Below, piece after piece: positions 1 to 15,310 of a stretch of 64,000 nucleotides of DNA. The stretch is from Nautilus pompilius (Eukaryota; Mollusca; Cephalopoda; Nautilida; Nautilidae). The translations under genes were made by a program, and so were the position numbers. Position 1 is the first letter of the stretch. Every line of letters begins with the position of its first letter. Below the pieces are notes generated by a model. It made no database searches. It was not told the origin of the DNA and worked only from the letters and a program-made list of their open reading frames with translations. Where the stretch lies: the NCBI GenBank assembly GCA_018389105.1, contig JACATO010001076.1, forward strand, positions 320,501-384,500, read 5' to 3'.

Positions 1-2108
1 TATTGGCCATAATCCATGAGTTCCTTAACAGTATATGGTTGATCCTAGCTGTACTCTGAATGGCCTGTAACCTGTCCTTTGGTAAATGGAGAAATGTTGC
101 AGGATACAACTGTTTTCAGCATGGTAATAGTGCACACCAGTTATCAGCCCAACTAGATATCCAACATAAGTACACATGAAGTATGTACATTTTGATCTGA
201 TACATTAGTTTATTTTTATGGGGGTGGTTAATTTAATATGCCTGGACACTGTATAAATCAAGACTTCCATCCCTCTTATAAGCAACTATAATTTTATCAG
301 GTTATTTGTTTTTTTAATGATTCTAAATAATTTAAGTGTTGAGCATTGTTTTCTTTGTTGTTAAATGTTTTATTTTTGTTCATTGTTTCATATGTGAGAT
401 TTGCATCAATTTAAAATAAGAAAGTTATACTCTTTTATGGGAATGATGCAGAACTTTATATCTGGCAGCATTTAATAAAGTACAAATTGGAAATTTCTTT
501 CTATGATCCTTGTAAGAGTAGGTTTCTGTTACAATTTGGCCAGGATTTATTCTGTTTTTCAAGGGTTAATTTAAAGAAAATTAATTAAAGTCAAAGCTGC
601 CTCTCTGATCTACCACCATCTCAAATCTAGATCTACCTTAAGACACGTAGATAATAATATAGGCAAGGATGTCAGAAGTACAAGAATTTTTTAAAACTTA
701 CACACGCCCTATTTTGCTTCAAAATGTTGTTTAATCTACACAATTTGGCAAAGTATTTCACGCAGAAATCATATAAATTAGTGAAGAAATGTCTTCTAGA
801 TATTTCTGTTTCTTATTTATCTTATGCTCATGTTTGGTGATTAATATATATGGTATATCAATAGTGTCAAAATCTTTCTATATGTTTTTCTGTCCTTTGA
901 GCAAAGAAAATTTAAACAACCAGATCTTTAATCTTCATAACTAACTGTCTTTGAACATTTTTTCAAGATATCCACATTTTTTCATAATGTGATTTTTATA
1001 ACTTAACTCCATGTTCTTTATGATTTATACAGGGAAACTAGAAATGAAGCTTTACTGTTTATAGTTCTATTTATTGTTTGTTGGCTTGGCGAGATAGCCA
1101 TCTCTTATTGCTTTTTAATCTTTAAGATTCTATTCAAATAAGATGGAGAGGAATGACGTCTTTTTTGCTTGCAAACTAAATATTTATTTATCTATTTATT
1201 CATTATTCATTTCATCAGTTATGTATTTTGTTTTTGCTGTAATCTAGAAAGTAGAATATTTCGATAAATGACAGAGAGGAGAATTCAGTGTGTAGCTGTA
1301 TCCTTCTTTCCTTAAATTCTTTCTTTCTGTACTCTTTATTTTCAAACAAAGGGTCAAATATCAGCCTTCCACAAATAAATATCGGAGAGAGTCCTACCTA
1401 GCTGGGATCTCTTTAATATCAGCTTAGTAAAACCTGATCCTTCAAAATTTGGGTTAATTGAGATGTTACTGTCTTTTATGTCAATCATCACTTTCATTCA
1501 GCTTCTGAGGACAAACTATGGGAGGAGTTTCTATGAAAGATAGGAGTTTTCTGTGGCTCTGATTGGATGATGGCAGCCTAGTGGTGGTGGTTATTGGCTT
1601 ATAGGACAAATGACTTCCAACCTACATCCAAGCCAAACCCTGGCAAACATTGCGGTTAAGGAAATAGAAATACACTTAGGGCTTCTTAAAGATACAATGT
1701 TAAAAGATACAATGTTAGTATTTTATAGTTGAACATTTGATTTACACCAGCCTTGACTTTGTGATCAATGTGTTGGTATTTTTCCTAAGTTATCTCATAA
1801 ACTCACAGCACAAACTCATACTCTGGTTGCTTTGTATGATTTTCGCCCCTTTGATGTGAGTTCTCCATTTTACCTGTGACCACATCATTTGGCTTAAACA
1901 AACCCTCTGAGGCGTTTAAATCTACTAAGTCAGATCTCTGAAATCTCAATTGATTTTTAAGCTATTCAATACAAATGGGTTAATTGTCCAACTTGTTTAT
2001 CCATGGAAATGATCACTTTAGTGGGAGGTACCACTACTACGATTATAAATTACTTTCCAGGTAACCTGTACCATAGTTTAATGTGAGAAACCTGTTTATG
2101 TGTTGGCA

Positions 2109-2159
<51 letters not shown>

Positions 2160-5100
2160 GTCTTTCTAGGAAACTTACTCATTTTCAGATTCTTTTCTTG
2201 CAACATGAAAAAAATGATTGCAAAGGCGTTTAATGTATTTTCATTAGGAAAACCCCACTCAATGGAAACTCATAAAGTCATATGTTATTTTTCTCCCTTT
2301 TTTTTTTTTTTTGTATTTTCTTTCAATAGGAAACACCCCCCCCCTTCTAAACCACTAACAAGGTAAATGAAATGATGTTCGGCGCTGGTTCACACAGTTA
2401 GTATTGGTGATGACACTCAGCGGAGAATCTTGTTGGCCTGACCTCTGTTTAGGTGTCTGGTGAACAGTAGGTTGAAGAAGAATTAGGAAAGTAGAGGAGA
2501 TGGATGGATTACCTGCACTGGCAACAAACCAGCCATTGACCCCTATACTTTTTTATTTTAGTACTGTCTGAACTCACCCTTTTTTCTACCTTCACCACCA
2601 CTTCCTTTAGGTCCTTTAAAGATATTATGTATGATGTAATATCATAAATGATCAAAATTTATTTTTAATTTTAATTCACTTTAGAGACGTTTGCCAAAGT
2701 AGATTTCATATCTGGTTACAGTAGACTAAGTTTGGCCCATTTTTCAAAAATTGAGGTATTAACTTTGAAGAACCAACTTTTTTTGCAGCCTATAAGAGTT
2801 AATGCTGGCTAGTTAGTCATCCAAAATGATACTTTTTACTTTGCTGTTAGGATAAACTCACCTTTTTAGTACTAGTTAAGCATTTTATTCACCATTATCT
2901 TCATGAAAAGTTCGTTACTTCACGTACCATTATGAACAATAAACTTGGTAAAACTCAGTGATTTGTTCAAATAGCTTATTTTGGACAATTCATGAACATT
3001 AATGGTTTTATTTATTTTTTTTTTTCATTTTTAAAAGTTTCAGTTAATGAAGTAATGGTACTAGCACACACTGGCCTGCTGCTTGCTACCTTTTGTGCAT
3101 TAGATGATTAATTGAAGGCTTGTGGCTACTGAAGTGGGGAGGAGAACTGAGAGCCACCTCAATAAGAAACAGAGCACAGACAGGCTGTCTGTCATGCTCC
3201 TGGAAGTCTTTGCAACAGTGGGATAAGGGGCTGATGTACTGTTTATCTCTAGAAGAAGTTCACCACTACAGAGATTATAAACCAGAGATTTTAATTGTTG
3301 GTAGTTTCTTTCCCAAACAAAAGAGAAGCAGATGAAATTGAACAGATACTAAGATGAGTGGCTATTAGAATGACAGAATATTTGAAAAAATGGGAAACCA
3401 GATATTCCAGAATTAGCCAGGTGTATAAAAATACCACATCATTTATTCGCTCTGATTTTTAACTGTACCTATTCAGAAGTGGTGATGCCAGTTGAAGAAT
3501 GAATATTATCTATTTGTTATTTGTATTATTAGCATCTTAACATTATATTGGTTTCATCAATCATCAAAAAATAATTTTTCATTTGTTTCACGCACATCTG
3601 TTCCCCCCTCTTTTTTGGTTTGTTTGTGTGGGCATGTGATAGGTAACATTGTGTTGTGTAATGATTTATTATGCAGATCACTTGGCCAGTATTGTTTAGA
3701 TATCAAATCATCATTCTAATTCCATATTTGATCTTATTCAGAATGCTAGATTGTTTATGCATTTAAACTTTGTTATTTACATATTTAGACTGTGATTTAC
3801 AATGTAGCATGCCCAACGTTTAGAGCCCTTTTGTTACCTAGCCTCGACTGATTAAGAAGAGGAGAAACTCCATCACTGATGGTTCTGTTGTCATTGCAGA
3901 TATGACTGATTGGGCAAGTGAGTACTCATAAGGTGGATCAAGCATGAAGTAAATTGTAAATTAATTAGTTTCACAAACATAAGCAGGTGTTTATAGGAGC
4001 AATGGGTGAGGGAGTAAGGGTGTATGCGTTCAGTTGATGGGGCATTAAATCAAGGAATCATTTATAGCAGCTTACTAACTTAAAACCAACAGTGCTAAAC
4101 AGGGGAGGGGTCCTTGTTGGGAAATTAAATAATAAGCATTACTCTGTATCAGGCAGATAAATCAGAGGTGGTGGATAAGTGGCCTGGCTTTAGCAATTGA
4201 AGATCTATAAGCATTGATTAACTGCTGACCTGATGGTCTAAAAGTACAGTATGGCAGGGCTGTTAGTGCGCTGGCTTACCTGCCCCTGCCACATTACAAA
4301 CAAGCACATGTACTTTACTGTATTCATGCTTATTAAGATTCTGTTTACTGAACACATTTAAATTAGTGAATGCTGTGAACATTCTACTTTTTTATAAATA
4401 TTCATAGATGCCGCCATAGTAATTTCTTCCCTCCTTCATGATTGAAAGACCCCCCCAATCCATTTATCATCAATTTTTTTACCTTTCCCAGCAGAACAAA
4501 TCAATCTTATTAATCAAAAGGAATAAGGGGAAAATCTCCAAAATTAGTCTAAAAATTTACAAAAATGTGCTGAAAAGGCTGAATCCATTTCTGTGTATTG
4601 CACATTTGTTAATAAACCGAATTCATGAAAAGTTCTGGATCATCTCCAAAGGAGAGGAAAGTTATGCTATTATCTTTACAACCATCCTGGCACACACTTA
4701 CACAAAGAACGTGTAGGATTACCAAAAGTTTGTTGGGGTCTCTTTAGTTATTAGCTATGCTTGTATATCAAGGCCCTGACTAGCTACCAGGCAAGTTTAC
4801 CCTGACCACCAGTAAGTTTCTACACTTTGCCCTTTAACCTCTGTTTCTCTGTACCCCAACATGTAACCACTTGTAGACTTATTTTCAAACTAAACAGGGT
4901 CAACTTCGAACTCCATTCTACTTCCTGATTTTGTTTCTTTTCTCTCTATCCTGCTCTCTGCCTATGGCCAGTAGCATTCCGCTGGCAGCAGGATCACTTC
5001 AGGATCATCAAACACACAGGCCTTTATCCTGCAGCAAATATTTCTCTAGTTTTCTGTTTCACTGTCACTGGCCAACTGATATCTCTGTTTATTTAGCATC

Positions 5101-8100
5101 CTCCAGTTTAAACTGTTTGCTTTGAGAGCCTGGCTGATTCTGCTATTAATAAATTTCATGGCTCCCTTATACAAAGGCACTCTTTGTGGCCCTGACATTT
5201 CTCTCTACTTGTGTACTTTGACTCAGTATGGTGATTTAAGATATTTTCTAAACAGAAAAAAAATTATGGTGTCATTTTCTTAAGTAAAGAAGCTGTTGAC
5301 TTATAAGTTTCAGGCACAACAGCAGCCATGTTTGTTTATTAGGACATCTATCTGTCTGTAGAGAGATGATCTAACTTACACATTAATCATAGTTTTGTGT
5401 TTAAGGTTTATTTGAAAGATAATATTTTCAGCTGAATAAAAGATAAAAATACATAAAAGAAATTATTTATCAAATATCACTTGATAATTCATTAAAAGAA
5501 ATATTAAAAACAACCATTAAAAGTATAACATTGCTTTTAGTATTTAGCATTTCTCATAAAGAAAGGAACCATAAAATTGTTCAATAACTACAGACTATTT
5601 ACTCAAGTTAATGTATGCACCAGCTCTTAAAGGAAACATGCTTTGAAAAATTATTAATGTTTTATTAATAATTTATTAAAACAATGTGACTTGATTACAC
5701 CAACACGATATTGGTGTCAAAACAGTACACAGCGCAGTAATAGTTAGTATTGGACAGCACTCTTTATTAGCTGCTTTCGAAATCACATCATTAGCCAGGT
5801 GGGATGTCATTCATTCATGCTATTAGCTGTTCTTCCTATAAAAGATATCTTACATATAAACTGAATTGACTAGAAAAGACACCAAATTTTGAACATTTTA
5901 TCATCATCTTTGAAACTGCATTAGCATTTTTTAATTTGATATCTGCTTATATTGAAAATATACATTCACATATAACTATTTCAGCTTTAAATTATGTTGA
6001 TTAAAAATATGGCAGCTTTAAAAAGTAAGGAGACTGAGAAGGAATGAGTTTATATTTTTCTGAAGGGTGTTTATAGATTTGCACCAAGCCACCTCTATGA
6101 CAATTTGTCAGTGCCATTTATCTGCTTCCATGTTGAAATTCCAGAATTCCTAGGTCTCAAGAAGCTAATGTGTTAACAGCCCCTAAATCAGATACCCAAG
6201 ATAAGACAGGTTTCTTCCCTCTCCATTTGCTTGGGTAATTACTACAAATTTCCTTTCTTTCTAAAACTGTTGGACCCTGACCCTTCACTCTATAATTATA
6301 GAGTTCAAGGTGGAGCACTTCAGTCAAAGAAGTTCGTTGTTGTTTTTGGGCAGAAATCTGTTGAGGTTACCCTTAAAGATTTATTCTGCACATAATCTAC
6401 ATCACAATTTAAAATTAGGCAATGCCATTATTGATATTTATTCAAGGAATGCATAAATAAAAATTCAACATTCGATTACACATTAGTCTAAAAATGTGAA
6501 CATCTTGTAAAATCAAATTGCTTGCATTTTTAACAATTATTTACCATGAGCGACCTCAGAATTTTGAATCCAATTTGAGATTATGCAAGAAAATAAACGT
6601 GTAAAAAAAACTATGCAAATGATACTGTTGTTGTTTGTTGTTGAAAACATCGACAGCTATCACTTTTTCTTCAGCTTGCTGACCAATAAGGCAGTTGGAC
6701 TTGTCTCTCATGCATCATAAAGTTATCTAAATATATTATTCAAACTCACCTTTGTTAAGGTAAGATGACTTTCCACATGAAAATTTTATTTTGTTTGAAT
6801 TTGTATCTTAAGTCCATGGGATAGAAACTATTGCAAAAGAAACCAACTCTCAAAAGCGTATTTCAAAAGATTAACTCAAGTGGAAGCACAAAGTATAACG
6901 TTCTGATATGGGGCTGTTATACTTTTAAATATACTTTTTGACAAAGCTAGTAAAACAACTTTACAACTACATCATATGTTAATTCTACTCTGAACTTCTC
7001 TCTAAGGGTTTTAGCTAACGTATTTTATTCTATGCTTTGATATTAATGAAAATATTTGGATTCAAGGCATCATAACCATTGTCACCCATCTGAAACATGC
7101 AAACATCAAGGAGTACTAATTTGTAATTGTTCATCTGTCATCACAATGTAGCCTTTACTCCATTTTTGTACTGTATTCTCTTAAAAAGAATTATATCACA
7201 GCCAAGTACTTCATTCTTTTGATGATTTTCAGCAAAAATTAAGGCAGACTCATGTGATATTTGTTATAAGACCCATGTTGTCAAGTTCTGTGTTGTTTTG
7301 AAACCTAATAACTTTGCAAACACTTCTAGAGTTGTTTCATCTCTCTTTTTTATTTCATCAGACTTTTACTCGAAAGATAAGAAAAGCATCTTTGTCATCC
7401 TCTGCTAGCTGGGTCACTGGGAATCTCCTGTATACTTTACAATCAATAAAATTAAATTGCTTGTCCTTTTTTTGTTGATTAGAGTGTAAAGAGTTTTATT
7501 CATTGTGATACCTACTTTGAAGATAACTATGGATTCTAAATTTAAATAGTGCTGTGGTGTGCAGTTATTCAGGTGTAATCTGCGGTGCTAGTGAAGTTGC
7601 AAATCTAATAAACATGAATATCCCTAACTACTGATGAAATAAATACAAATTTATAGGCAGGTAGATAAGCCAAGAAGGATTCAGAAGGGAAGATAGATAT
7701 GTTTCTGGACATCAAAACACTACCTGTGATTAGTACTGTGAGATTGTGTAGAAGAATAGGAATTCAGGCATGTTTTTCGGTTGACCAGAAAGATCTTGAA
7801 ATTTTAAATTCTACTGCCATATGAAAGATATGTGCCCTTTCCTTAAATTCAGCCCAGAGCAGTTCCCTATCAGTATTATCACTAGATAACTCTATACTTG
7901 AGATAAAGTGTAAATCTGCTAGAACTAGTTGTATGGAGAGGCAGGTATGACTGAAGTACAAGTGCGCCAATGCCTTAGTCAGAGCAGCTCGTTTCACTTG
8001 GCTTAGTGCAGTGAAAATCATAGCTACTGTCACTCATTGGTGTCTTTCCAGTCTCAGAGGAAGTAAAAAAGACAGGCAGCTATAGATGGTGCTGCTTGAT

Positions 8101-11100
8101 TCTTTCTCAATCTGCCATCATGTATCATTTTTTATCATCAAGCAGACACTGGGATTTGAGCATTTTTAAATTTTTTTTTGCAGTTAATGAATCAATTGTG
8201 TAATGGCATACTACATCTTTTGTTTATTTGGAGCATCCACTTTCTAGACAGGTGTTCATGGACTCCATCCACTATAAGGGAAATAGGGGAATCTTCAACA
8301 GTTGCGTTTTGGAATCTCCACGATAGGTTTACTGTGCATGTAAACTAAATTTACTCATCTTATATTGGCACAAACAAGGAGAATAAAGTCTTGGTTTTTT
8401 TAATATCCAAAACTTGTGCATCATTTAAGATGATGATGATGGAACTGTGATCAAGGGTTGTATTTATGTGTACACCACACACACACATGCTCAAATAGTG
8501 CATTAGTTGTTGGTGTGATTACACTTAAAAAAGTATATACAAGTAACCACTCTATACACACCATGATTAACTGTTAATTAAGTTTGCAATGTAGTCATGA
8601 AAAATTTGCTCCAGAATGAACTGTGATATTGAAGTGGCTTTGAAAAGGGAACAAGTTTTACACAGGTAGCCTGTTAGTATTTAGGGATTAGGGATGGCAT
8701 TAGAAAACTTCAAATTAATTAGAGACAAGAAGCCATCCTTGCTCTTATACTGTTTTTCTATCACTGTCAGGTTAACTTGATCTTTTATCTTTCCCATGCT
8801 GGTTGTCAAGTTTTGATGGGTTTTTTTTAACCAATGTTATAACCTACTATGCCATCAAGGCATCTGTCTGCCCATTTAGATATCACTTTTTGGGATGTTC
8901 ATACTGCCTCTCAGCTCACAGGGATATCTACATTTTACTAACAGCATGCCTATAAAAGAAAAAATGAAAAAGGCAATTTGCATGGCTTAAAATAATATCT
9001 AATTAGTAATAGGCTGATGGAAATGTCTAAATTAGTCTCCCTCCTTCTGTGAATGGCACATTGCTAATAACTTTTCATTTTTTATGCTAAATGAGTTTGC
9101 TTTTGCATATTTTGATTTACTCTTATTTTTATCACAAACAGTAGCATGGAAACCAAATATTCCATCTCTTGTCACTGTGGCAGAAGGCATGCCTGGCAAT
9201 TTAATAATTCTTTTGTCATCAAGCTCATTATCAATATGGCTGCTATCTTTTAATCCCTTTTGTCTCTGATTTAAAGAAGTGGAAGTTTTAGAATTAAAAC
9301 CCATCTCTCCCATACCAGTCACTCCTTCCTTTGTCCCTCAACTGCTTCTGCTGAGCTGGTGCATCACCTTCATCTCCCATACTTCCAAGTAACAGAGGAT
9401 TAATGATGCTTCATATCCTGTCCTCAACAAGCCATGTTGAGTTAACTCCCTCAATGGATTTCTTCCTCCTCCCTTAGTTTCTTGAAGACTTTAGTGATGT
9501 TGTTACCAAGAAGTTTGTTCAATCATCACCCCACAGTTATGTTTCCTCGAATTGAAAAGCAATCTTATTGTGTTTTCCAAAGCTGGAGAGCTCTCTGTGG
9601 ACCATCCGAAGATCCCATCCATCCATCAAGCGTGATGTGGGATTTTTCAGGTAGGATTCGGTAATCACTTGAGTCAGAGCTCGAACAAAATTCAATTACC
9701 TCGTCAAATAGCCTGGAATTGTTTAATTAACTTTGGTTGGAACAACTATAGTCTTGTTTTCCTCTCTAATAGCCTCATATTAGTTTCTGAAATAGATTAT
9801 TTAATTGAATTTCAAGAGGTTTCCCCGACTTCTGATTGATGGATGGCCTAGTGCTGTAATTGTCACAGCCGTCGACGGACGCGTGAGCGTTATTTGATGT
9901 TTGATCAGAGCCAAATTTCTAATAAGTCACACTTGACTGGCAGAATGTACAATTGAGGACCAGAATTTATGAGGAAGAAATATGAAATGAGAAAATTAAA
10001 CTTGACGACTCCAAGCTCTGTATCAATGGCATATATCTAGACTGGTTAAAGAATTGAATGGAGCTTGGATTCTAAGTAAAACTCTGAGGATTAAACCCTG
10101 ACCTGTAACAAATACTGTATTCCTAGTGGATGTTTGTGGTGATATGATTGGCTATAAATCCCAATGCCATTGAAATCATTTGGAATTTGCCTTAAATGGT
10201 TATGAATGAATGTATGTGGCAGCATTGAATTATTGATACAACTGCCTTATCATATTTCATAGTTGTTTGAATTGCAGACACAACCTTTACACAGCAGATT
10301 GACTATTCTTTTTTGCTAGACAATAGTTCGGGTTTGGCCAGATAAATCAAAAAAAATAGATTATTTTGTCATAACAACAGCATCCTTCACATGGCCCCAG
10401 AATGCTGCAGGACAGAAATCCATGAGCATGGAATTAAATTTTCCTGGTTCCTTTATTAAGTGAAAGTGAAGACTGAAAATATCCTGCATCTCTTCCAAGA
10501 CACATTCTGATATTTTGAAAGGTAGGTTTGGAATGTTGATCATACAGAAGAACTTGATTAGATAATTATTAGAACAAGGAATTAATAAGAAATGTGTTTT
10601 AGTTGCAGAAGTAGGAATGGCTCAGCATCTCCACTGTACTTTCACTGTTGGGGGTTAAATCTAAGCTAGGGGCCATCAGCCTATATATCAGCCTCGGAAT
10701 ACCCAGTTCTCAGTTTTAGCAAGAATTAAATGATATCAAAATAACAGGTATATAAATACCATTCAGGATTTCCTAGTAAAATTTGTCTTCCTTTTGTGCT
10801 CTACTTAATTACACTAGTAATGATAACATTGCTTCATCTGGTTTCCAAGGCTACATGGCTGCTACAAGGGGGAGTGTGAGATATCAGCTTTAGTGACCAA
10901 GTAAGTAACCATGGGTACAGTTTGGGGCCCTTGAGCAGTGATCAAGATGCAGGCTGAATCTCTCATCACAACTTCCTGGAAAATATTTCTCTTTAACTGT
11001 GGAAGGAAACCAGAGATAACTTGTAGCAAAATATAAAAAAAAATAAGATAAACTACCAACTACAAGATTTTCTTGAAAGGTGAATAATTCAAGAATTGGG

Positions 11101-13700
11101 TATAGTTTGAATTTTTGATTAAATAAGAAAGTAATATCATTTTTTTCATGATTGGTTCTTCACGACCATTATTACTATAGGCCAGGTTTTTCAAAATCTT
11201 TCCTCCTGTTTTATTTTGGTATGGGTGTCTTTCCGAAGGTAACTTTAGCGTCGTTTCTTCTTACTACCTTGTGATTACCTTTTGTCTCTCAGAATTAATT
11301 CAGAATTTTATTTTAGTTTTTTTTGTTGTTGTTGTTGTTTTCTAATAAGTTCATCAATACTCAAACTTTTTTTAGGTACAATAAAAGAAAGTTTCCATAC
11401 TGTTGATAAAATGAAGAATTTCAAATTTTAAGATAAGACAACCAACTGATCATGGGAGGTTCCTCCCTCTCATGTTTTTACCATAATGGTGTCTGCTTAC
11501 ATTCATGCAGATTTTGTGTTGTTAATAATAATAAATAAGAATAAATAGTAAATAATAACATTGTGTATGTAAAAAGGTGTACTAGATAAAATTAGCTTGA
11601 ATTTTTTTTAAAATTTACTTAAAAATCAACAATTATTTATCTTTAGTAATTTTTAGCAACCAGTGAAGTAGGTAGCTAGAGTGAATTCCATTTGAAAGGA
11701 GTTAAATGTCTGTGTACTAAGCATATTCTGAATATAGAAAACAAAAATACAATGGTTGTATTTTTAAGGATACATCCTTTATCCATGTATTAATGGTTCT
11801 GATCTTTAACCAGAGTTGAACTAAATAACTTTGCTTGACGATGATAACATTTTAAAAACTAACTTTCCCTCTGATCTTTCGTTTATCTGTAAAGTTCTCA
11901 ATAAACTCTATCCAATAGAAATCCCTTATACTGATGATTATACATTATACAGCTCTGCTGACTGTAAGAACCATTTACTTTTGTTTGTTACATTTGACTA
12001 GTCTCTGTCAAAGTCCTGTAAGTCAAGACTGTATCACAACAGTTTCAAGTTTATTTAGTTATGTATATGAGAAGGTCGGTTTGTTTCCTGACTGAATAAA
12101 AGGTGTGTATGTTATTTCCTGGCTAGCATTTAAATGATGTAATTTGATAATATTATCTCAGATATACTTTGAGAAGATGGACAGGAGCCATATTTGCATT
12201 ATATGATGTAGTTACTATCAGAATTTATTATAGTTACTATGGCTATCATTTATTTCTTGTTAATTTGAGGAACATCAGGTTTAAGCACATGCTTCCTGCT
12301 ATGACACAGACCTTGGCAAAGGCCACTCCTCTAAGGCAGGACCAGATTCCCAGGACACCCATCTCTCCCACACATGCACATGCACAGCATCGGGTTATTT
12401 TTGTTAAACTTCTAAAATGGACTCCCTCTTCAATATTTTTACTTCAGTTCCTCTGACTCTCTGAGCAGTCATCCACTCAGAAACCAGTGCAGCCAATTCT
12501 AGAATTGGTTATTCAATCAAATTTGTCATAATCAGTCAAGCATGAATGCAGGGTTTTCCTTTGGGAGTTGCAAATCATTTCTGCATGGTGTTTGCTTGGG
12601 AAATATGAAAGGCATCATTTACAAAGAACAATATATGTTGGAATTTATGGAGCTGACATGAATTTTTAATGAAGTGTAATACTTTTATTAAAATAAATTG
12701 TTTATTTAATTTCATCTTTCTAGCAATTAATCAACAAATCTTTGACAAGAATACTAATAGGATTAAAACCATCCTGCTTTTTCCAAATTGTCGCACAAAA
12801 CCTCAACCATCTAAATGAGGATATCCAGCAGAAAAATAACATTAGTGCCTTTACTCAGTGGAAATGTAGGTTGGGCCTTAATTCTACTTAACCCTTTCCA
12901 CTTTTATAACACAATGCATTCAATCAAGTCACTGTTTACAAACATTCATGTTCATTGGCTAAGAGTGATTATAGATATACTTACTATTGTTAATGAACAA
13001 CAGTGGTATAAAAGCAGTACCTCAAGATATACAAAAGTTCTGTTCATCTTTCTTGATTCTTTGGATATCCAAGAGAATCAATCATTAGTCTATAGATGTT
13101 TTTTTTTTTTTTTAAATTGGTTTCATTGTCTCACTCTTATTCATCAATATCAAAATGAATAAACCATCAGATTAGAGGTTGGGAAACTTTCTTTTAACAG
13201 TTAGGTCACAAATACTTGGAATGCAAAATGTCAGTGGTTTTAAAATTTTGCTTCTGCTCCTCTGGTTATTTTATCTGTTATTTGGAAAAAAACTGGATTT
13301 ATACAGAGTCATAGTTTACTGTAAAACAAGATGAGCATTGTATTATACATACTTGTGTACTTTTTATCTTGTAATTATACAATGACTTCATTCACATACT
13401 AAAATCTTACCATCCAAGGTGAAGCGAAAGCACTTCAGTTACCCTTTATATAAATTACAATATAAATAAATCTTTTTTGATAAAAGAGTATTACAACTTT
13501 TTATTTTTGGTTTTAGTTCTTCTCACATTTACAACAAATATTCTATTTTTTTTTAGTTCATAATTAAAAACCAAATACATTCTGACATGATATATTGAGT
13601 TTTTATTAGAAACTGAAAACTGGTTAAGTTTTGTAATTTTAGTCTTCTGCGACCAAGTGGCTGACTGGCTACTACTATGCTTTATCCTGTTATGCAACCA
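1..13700. other. AT-rich non-coding stretch, no gene recognised
   Basis: No open frame here shows a known domain, coding-like exon pairing or a transposase motif. All frames are shorter than about 120 codons and rich in chance Phe/Leu/Ile. A (TC)n run lies at 2111-2155. Segments near 9,300-9,660 and 12,290-12,400 are less AT-rich but remain unexplained. The location fits an upstream intron or regulatory domain of the LMO gene, which is inference. Confidence 0.6.
2111..2155 (+). repeat. (TC)n microsatellite
   Basis: An uninterrupted 45-base TC run. Confidence 0.98.
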
Positions 13701-13729
13701 CATCAGAATTCAAGGTGACACACTGTGCT

Positions 13730-13960
13730 GTTTAGAGTAAACACTGGAGCATCATGGGAGCTGAATAAGCCGCTTGGAAGGAGTGATTGCAGACCCAACC
13801 TTATCAATCTTCAAGCGATTTCATGGTAAACTTGCTGTGATAATTGTACGTCAGTTTGTTTATATCAGCAGCTCTTCCGCATCAGCCGCTCACCCGTTAA
13901 TTAGAGGAGCTGAGCATAAATTTCCATGAACAACCCATCTATCAGATTTCAAGACCTACA
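13730..13960. promoter_or_regulatory. Candidate cis-regulatory island 1
   Basis: This block of more complex, GC-balanced sequence lies within AT-rich DNA and has no open frame of note. It includes a TTAATTAG homeodomain-type site near 13,896 and AGCTG E-box-like cores. It resembles conserved non-coding elements around developmental regulators in texture only; conservation cannot be tested here. Confidence 0.25.
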
Positions 13961-14681
13961 GAACTCTTCTGGCAGAAATGCTACAACACACTTATTATTG
14001 AGAAAACATTAAGTGAACACTTTCCAAGTTTGAAGTCATTTTCTCAGCAGTTTGAATTAATTATCTTGCAAATTACCTTCCTTTTCTTTCCTTTTTTCAA
14101 TTAACAGATAGGAATCATACAAATGTCATTAGCATGTACACCTTTTTAGAAAAATTGTATTTGAATATTAGCAGTGCACTAAGAATGTGGAAAAACACTT
14201 ACCCAAAATCAATCAGAATCTTAATATATTATCCCAGATTTTGACTTACAATCATCTAGATAGCCTCAACTTTGGTAGTTTTTTTTTTCATCTGCCACTT
14301 GGCAGAAGGATTTGTTAATTTCTTATTTCTTTATTATCTTGAAAAGTCATTTTGCATTTGCTCTTGAAAGATTTTCCCTCATAGATCTTCTCCAAAGCCT
14401 CAAAGAAATTGTCTAAACGTTAGGTTGTAGGGTTCTCTTCCTTATACAATAAACATTTTTAATAAGCAACCAATGCTTGTAAGATATTGTTAGTTTTCTG
14501 AAAGTCAGCTGCTTCCTGAAATATTAAGGAGCTGCACTTGTTTGTCAGTTAATCTGTTTCATGAAATGCTTATTTAGGAAAGTTTGTTTGTTCTTGGCAA
14601 CACGTAGTATATAGTGTTATTCCATGATCATTAAATGCCCTTAATTTTTCATACAATTTAGTTTTGTAATGAGTTCCTAAG

Positions 14682-14717
14682 TCATAAACAGTTCATGAAT
14701 TCATGAACTGTTAATGA
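14682..14717. repeat. 36-bp near-perfect palindrome
   Basis: Bases 14687-14712 form a perfect 26-bp inverted palindrome centred on GAATTC at 14697-14702. It extends to 36 bp with one mismatched pair (14686/14713). It is not simple AT repeat. It could be a dimeric protein-binding site or a cruciform-prone sequence. Confidence 0.85.
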
Positions 14718-15139
14718 TCACTGGTTTTACAGTGTTGCATACCTCTGATACTGATCCCTTAAATTATTTTTTAAAGCACCAAGACTAAATTCTTATTCAT
14801 ATTTTCAAACATATGAGGCAGTAAACAATTACTATTGCTATGAAACAATTTATTACCTTTAAGATCTGACAAAAAACATCACTCAGTCCTACAAAGTCTA
14901 TTAGCCTTCAGTGGTTATGGGTTAATTTTTTTTTTTTTTTAACCACATTTGTGCTTATGCTTGGTTTAGCTTCAGCAACATCAAGGCATTTTCACGATTC
15001 CTAACATCACAGACATCACTCAAACCGTGGTTAATATAATCTGTTGTATCTTAAGCTCTTTATGATTTTCCTTCCTTCCTCCTTCCCGCACTCACTTCAT
15101 TCACATTCCTGGGAAATATATAATCTTAATAAGGCATGC

Positions 15140-15310
15140 CATCAATAATATTTCAGCCAGATGTCAACTCGCTAACTCCATCAGTTAAACAGAATCTGTA
15201 CCGTAACTCATGGTGATCACATCAGCAGCAGTGATGCCCTCAGGCACACAGCAGCTGCTAATGAGCTGATTATAATTGATGGCATTCACACTGCTGATGA
15301 TATAGCAACA
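15140..15310. promoter_or_regulatory. Candidate enhancer with E-box, TAAT sites and an imperfect stem
   Basis: The block contains CAGCTG at 15252-15257, several TAAT/ATTA cores at about 15,258-15,277 and a GATGATATAG stretch. Bases 15221-15238 and 15281-15298 form an imperfect inverted repeat (ATCAGCAG...ATGCC arms) around this core. The sequence is complex and non-coding. Motif content fits a developmental enhancer, but function is inferred. Confidence 0.3.
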
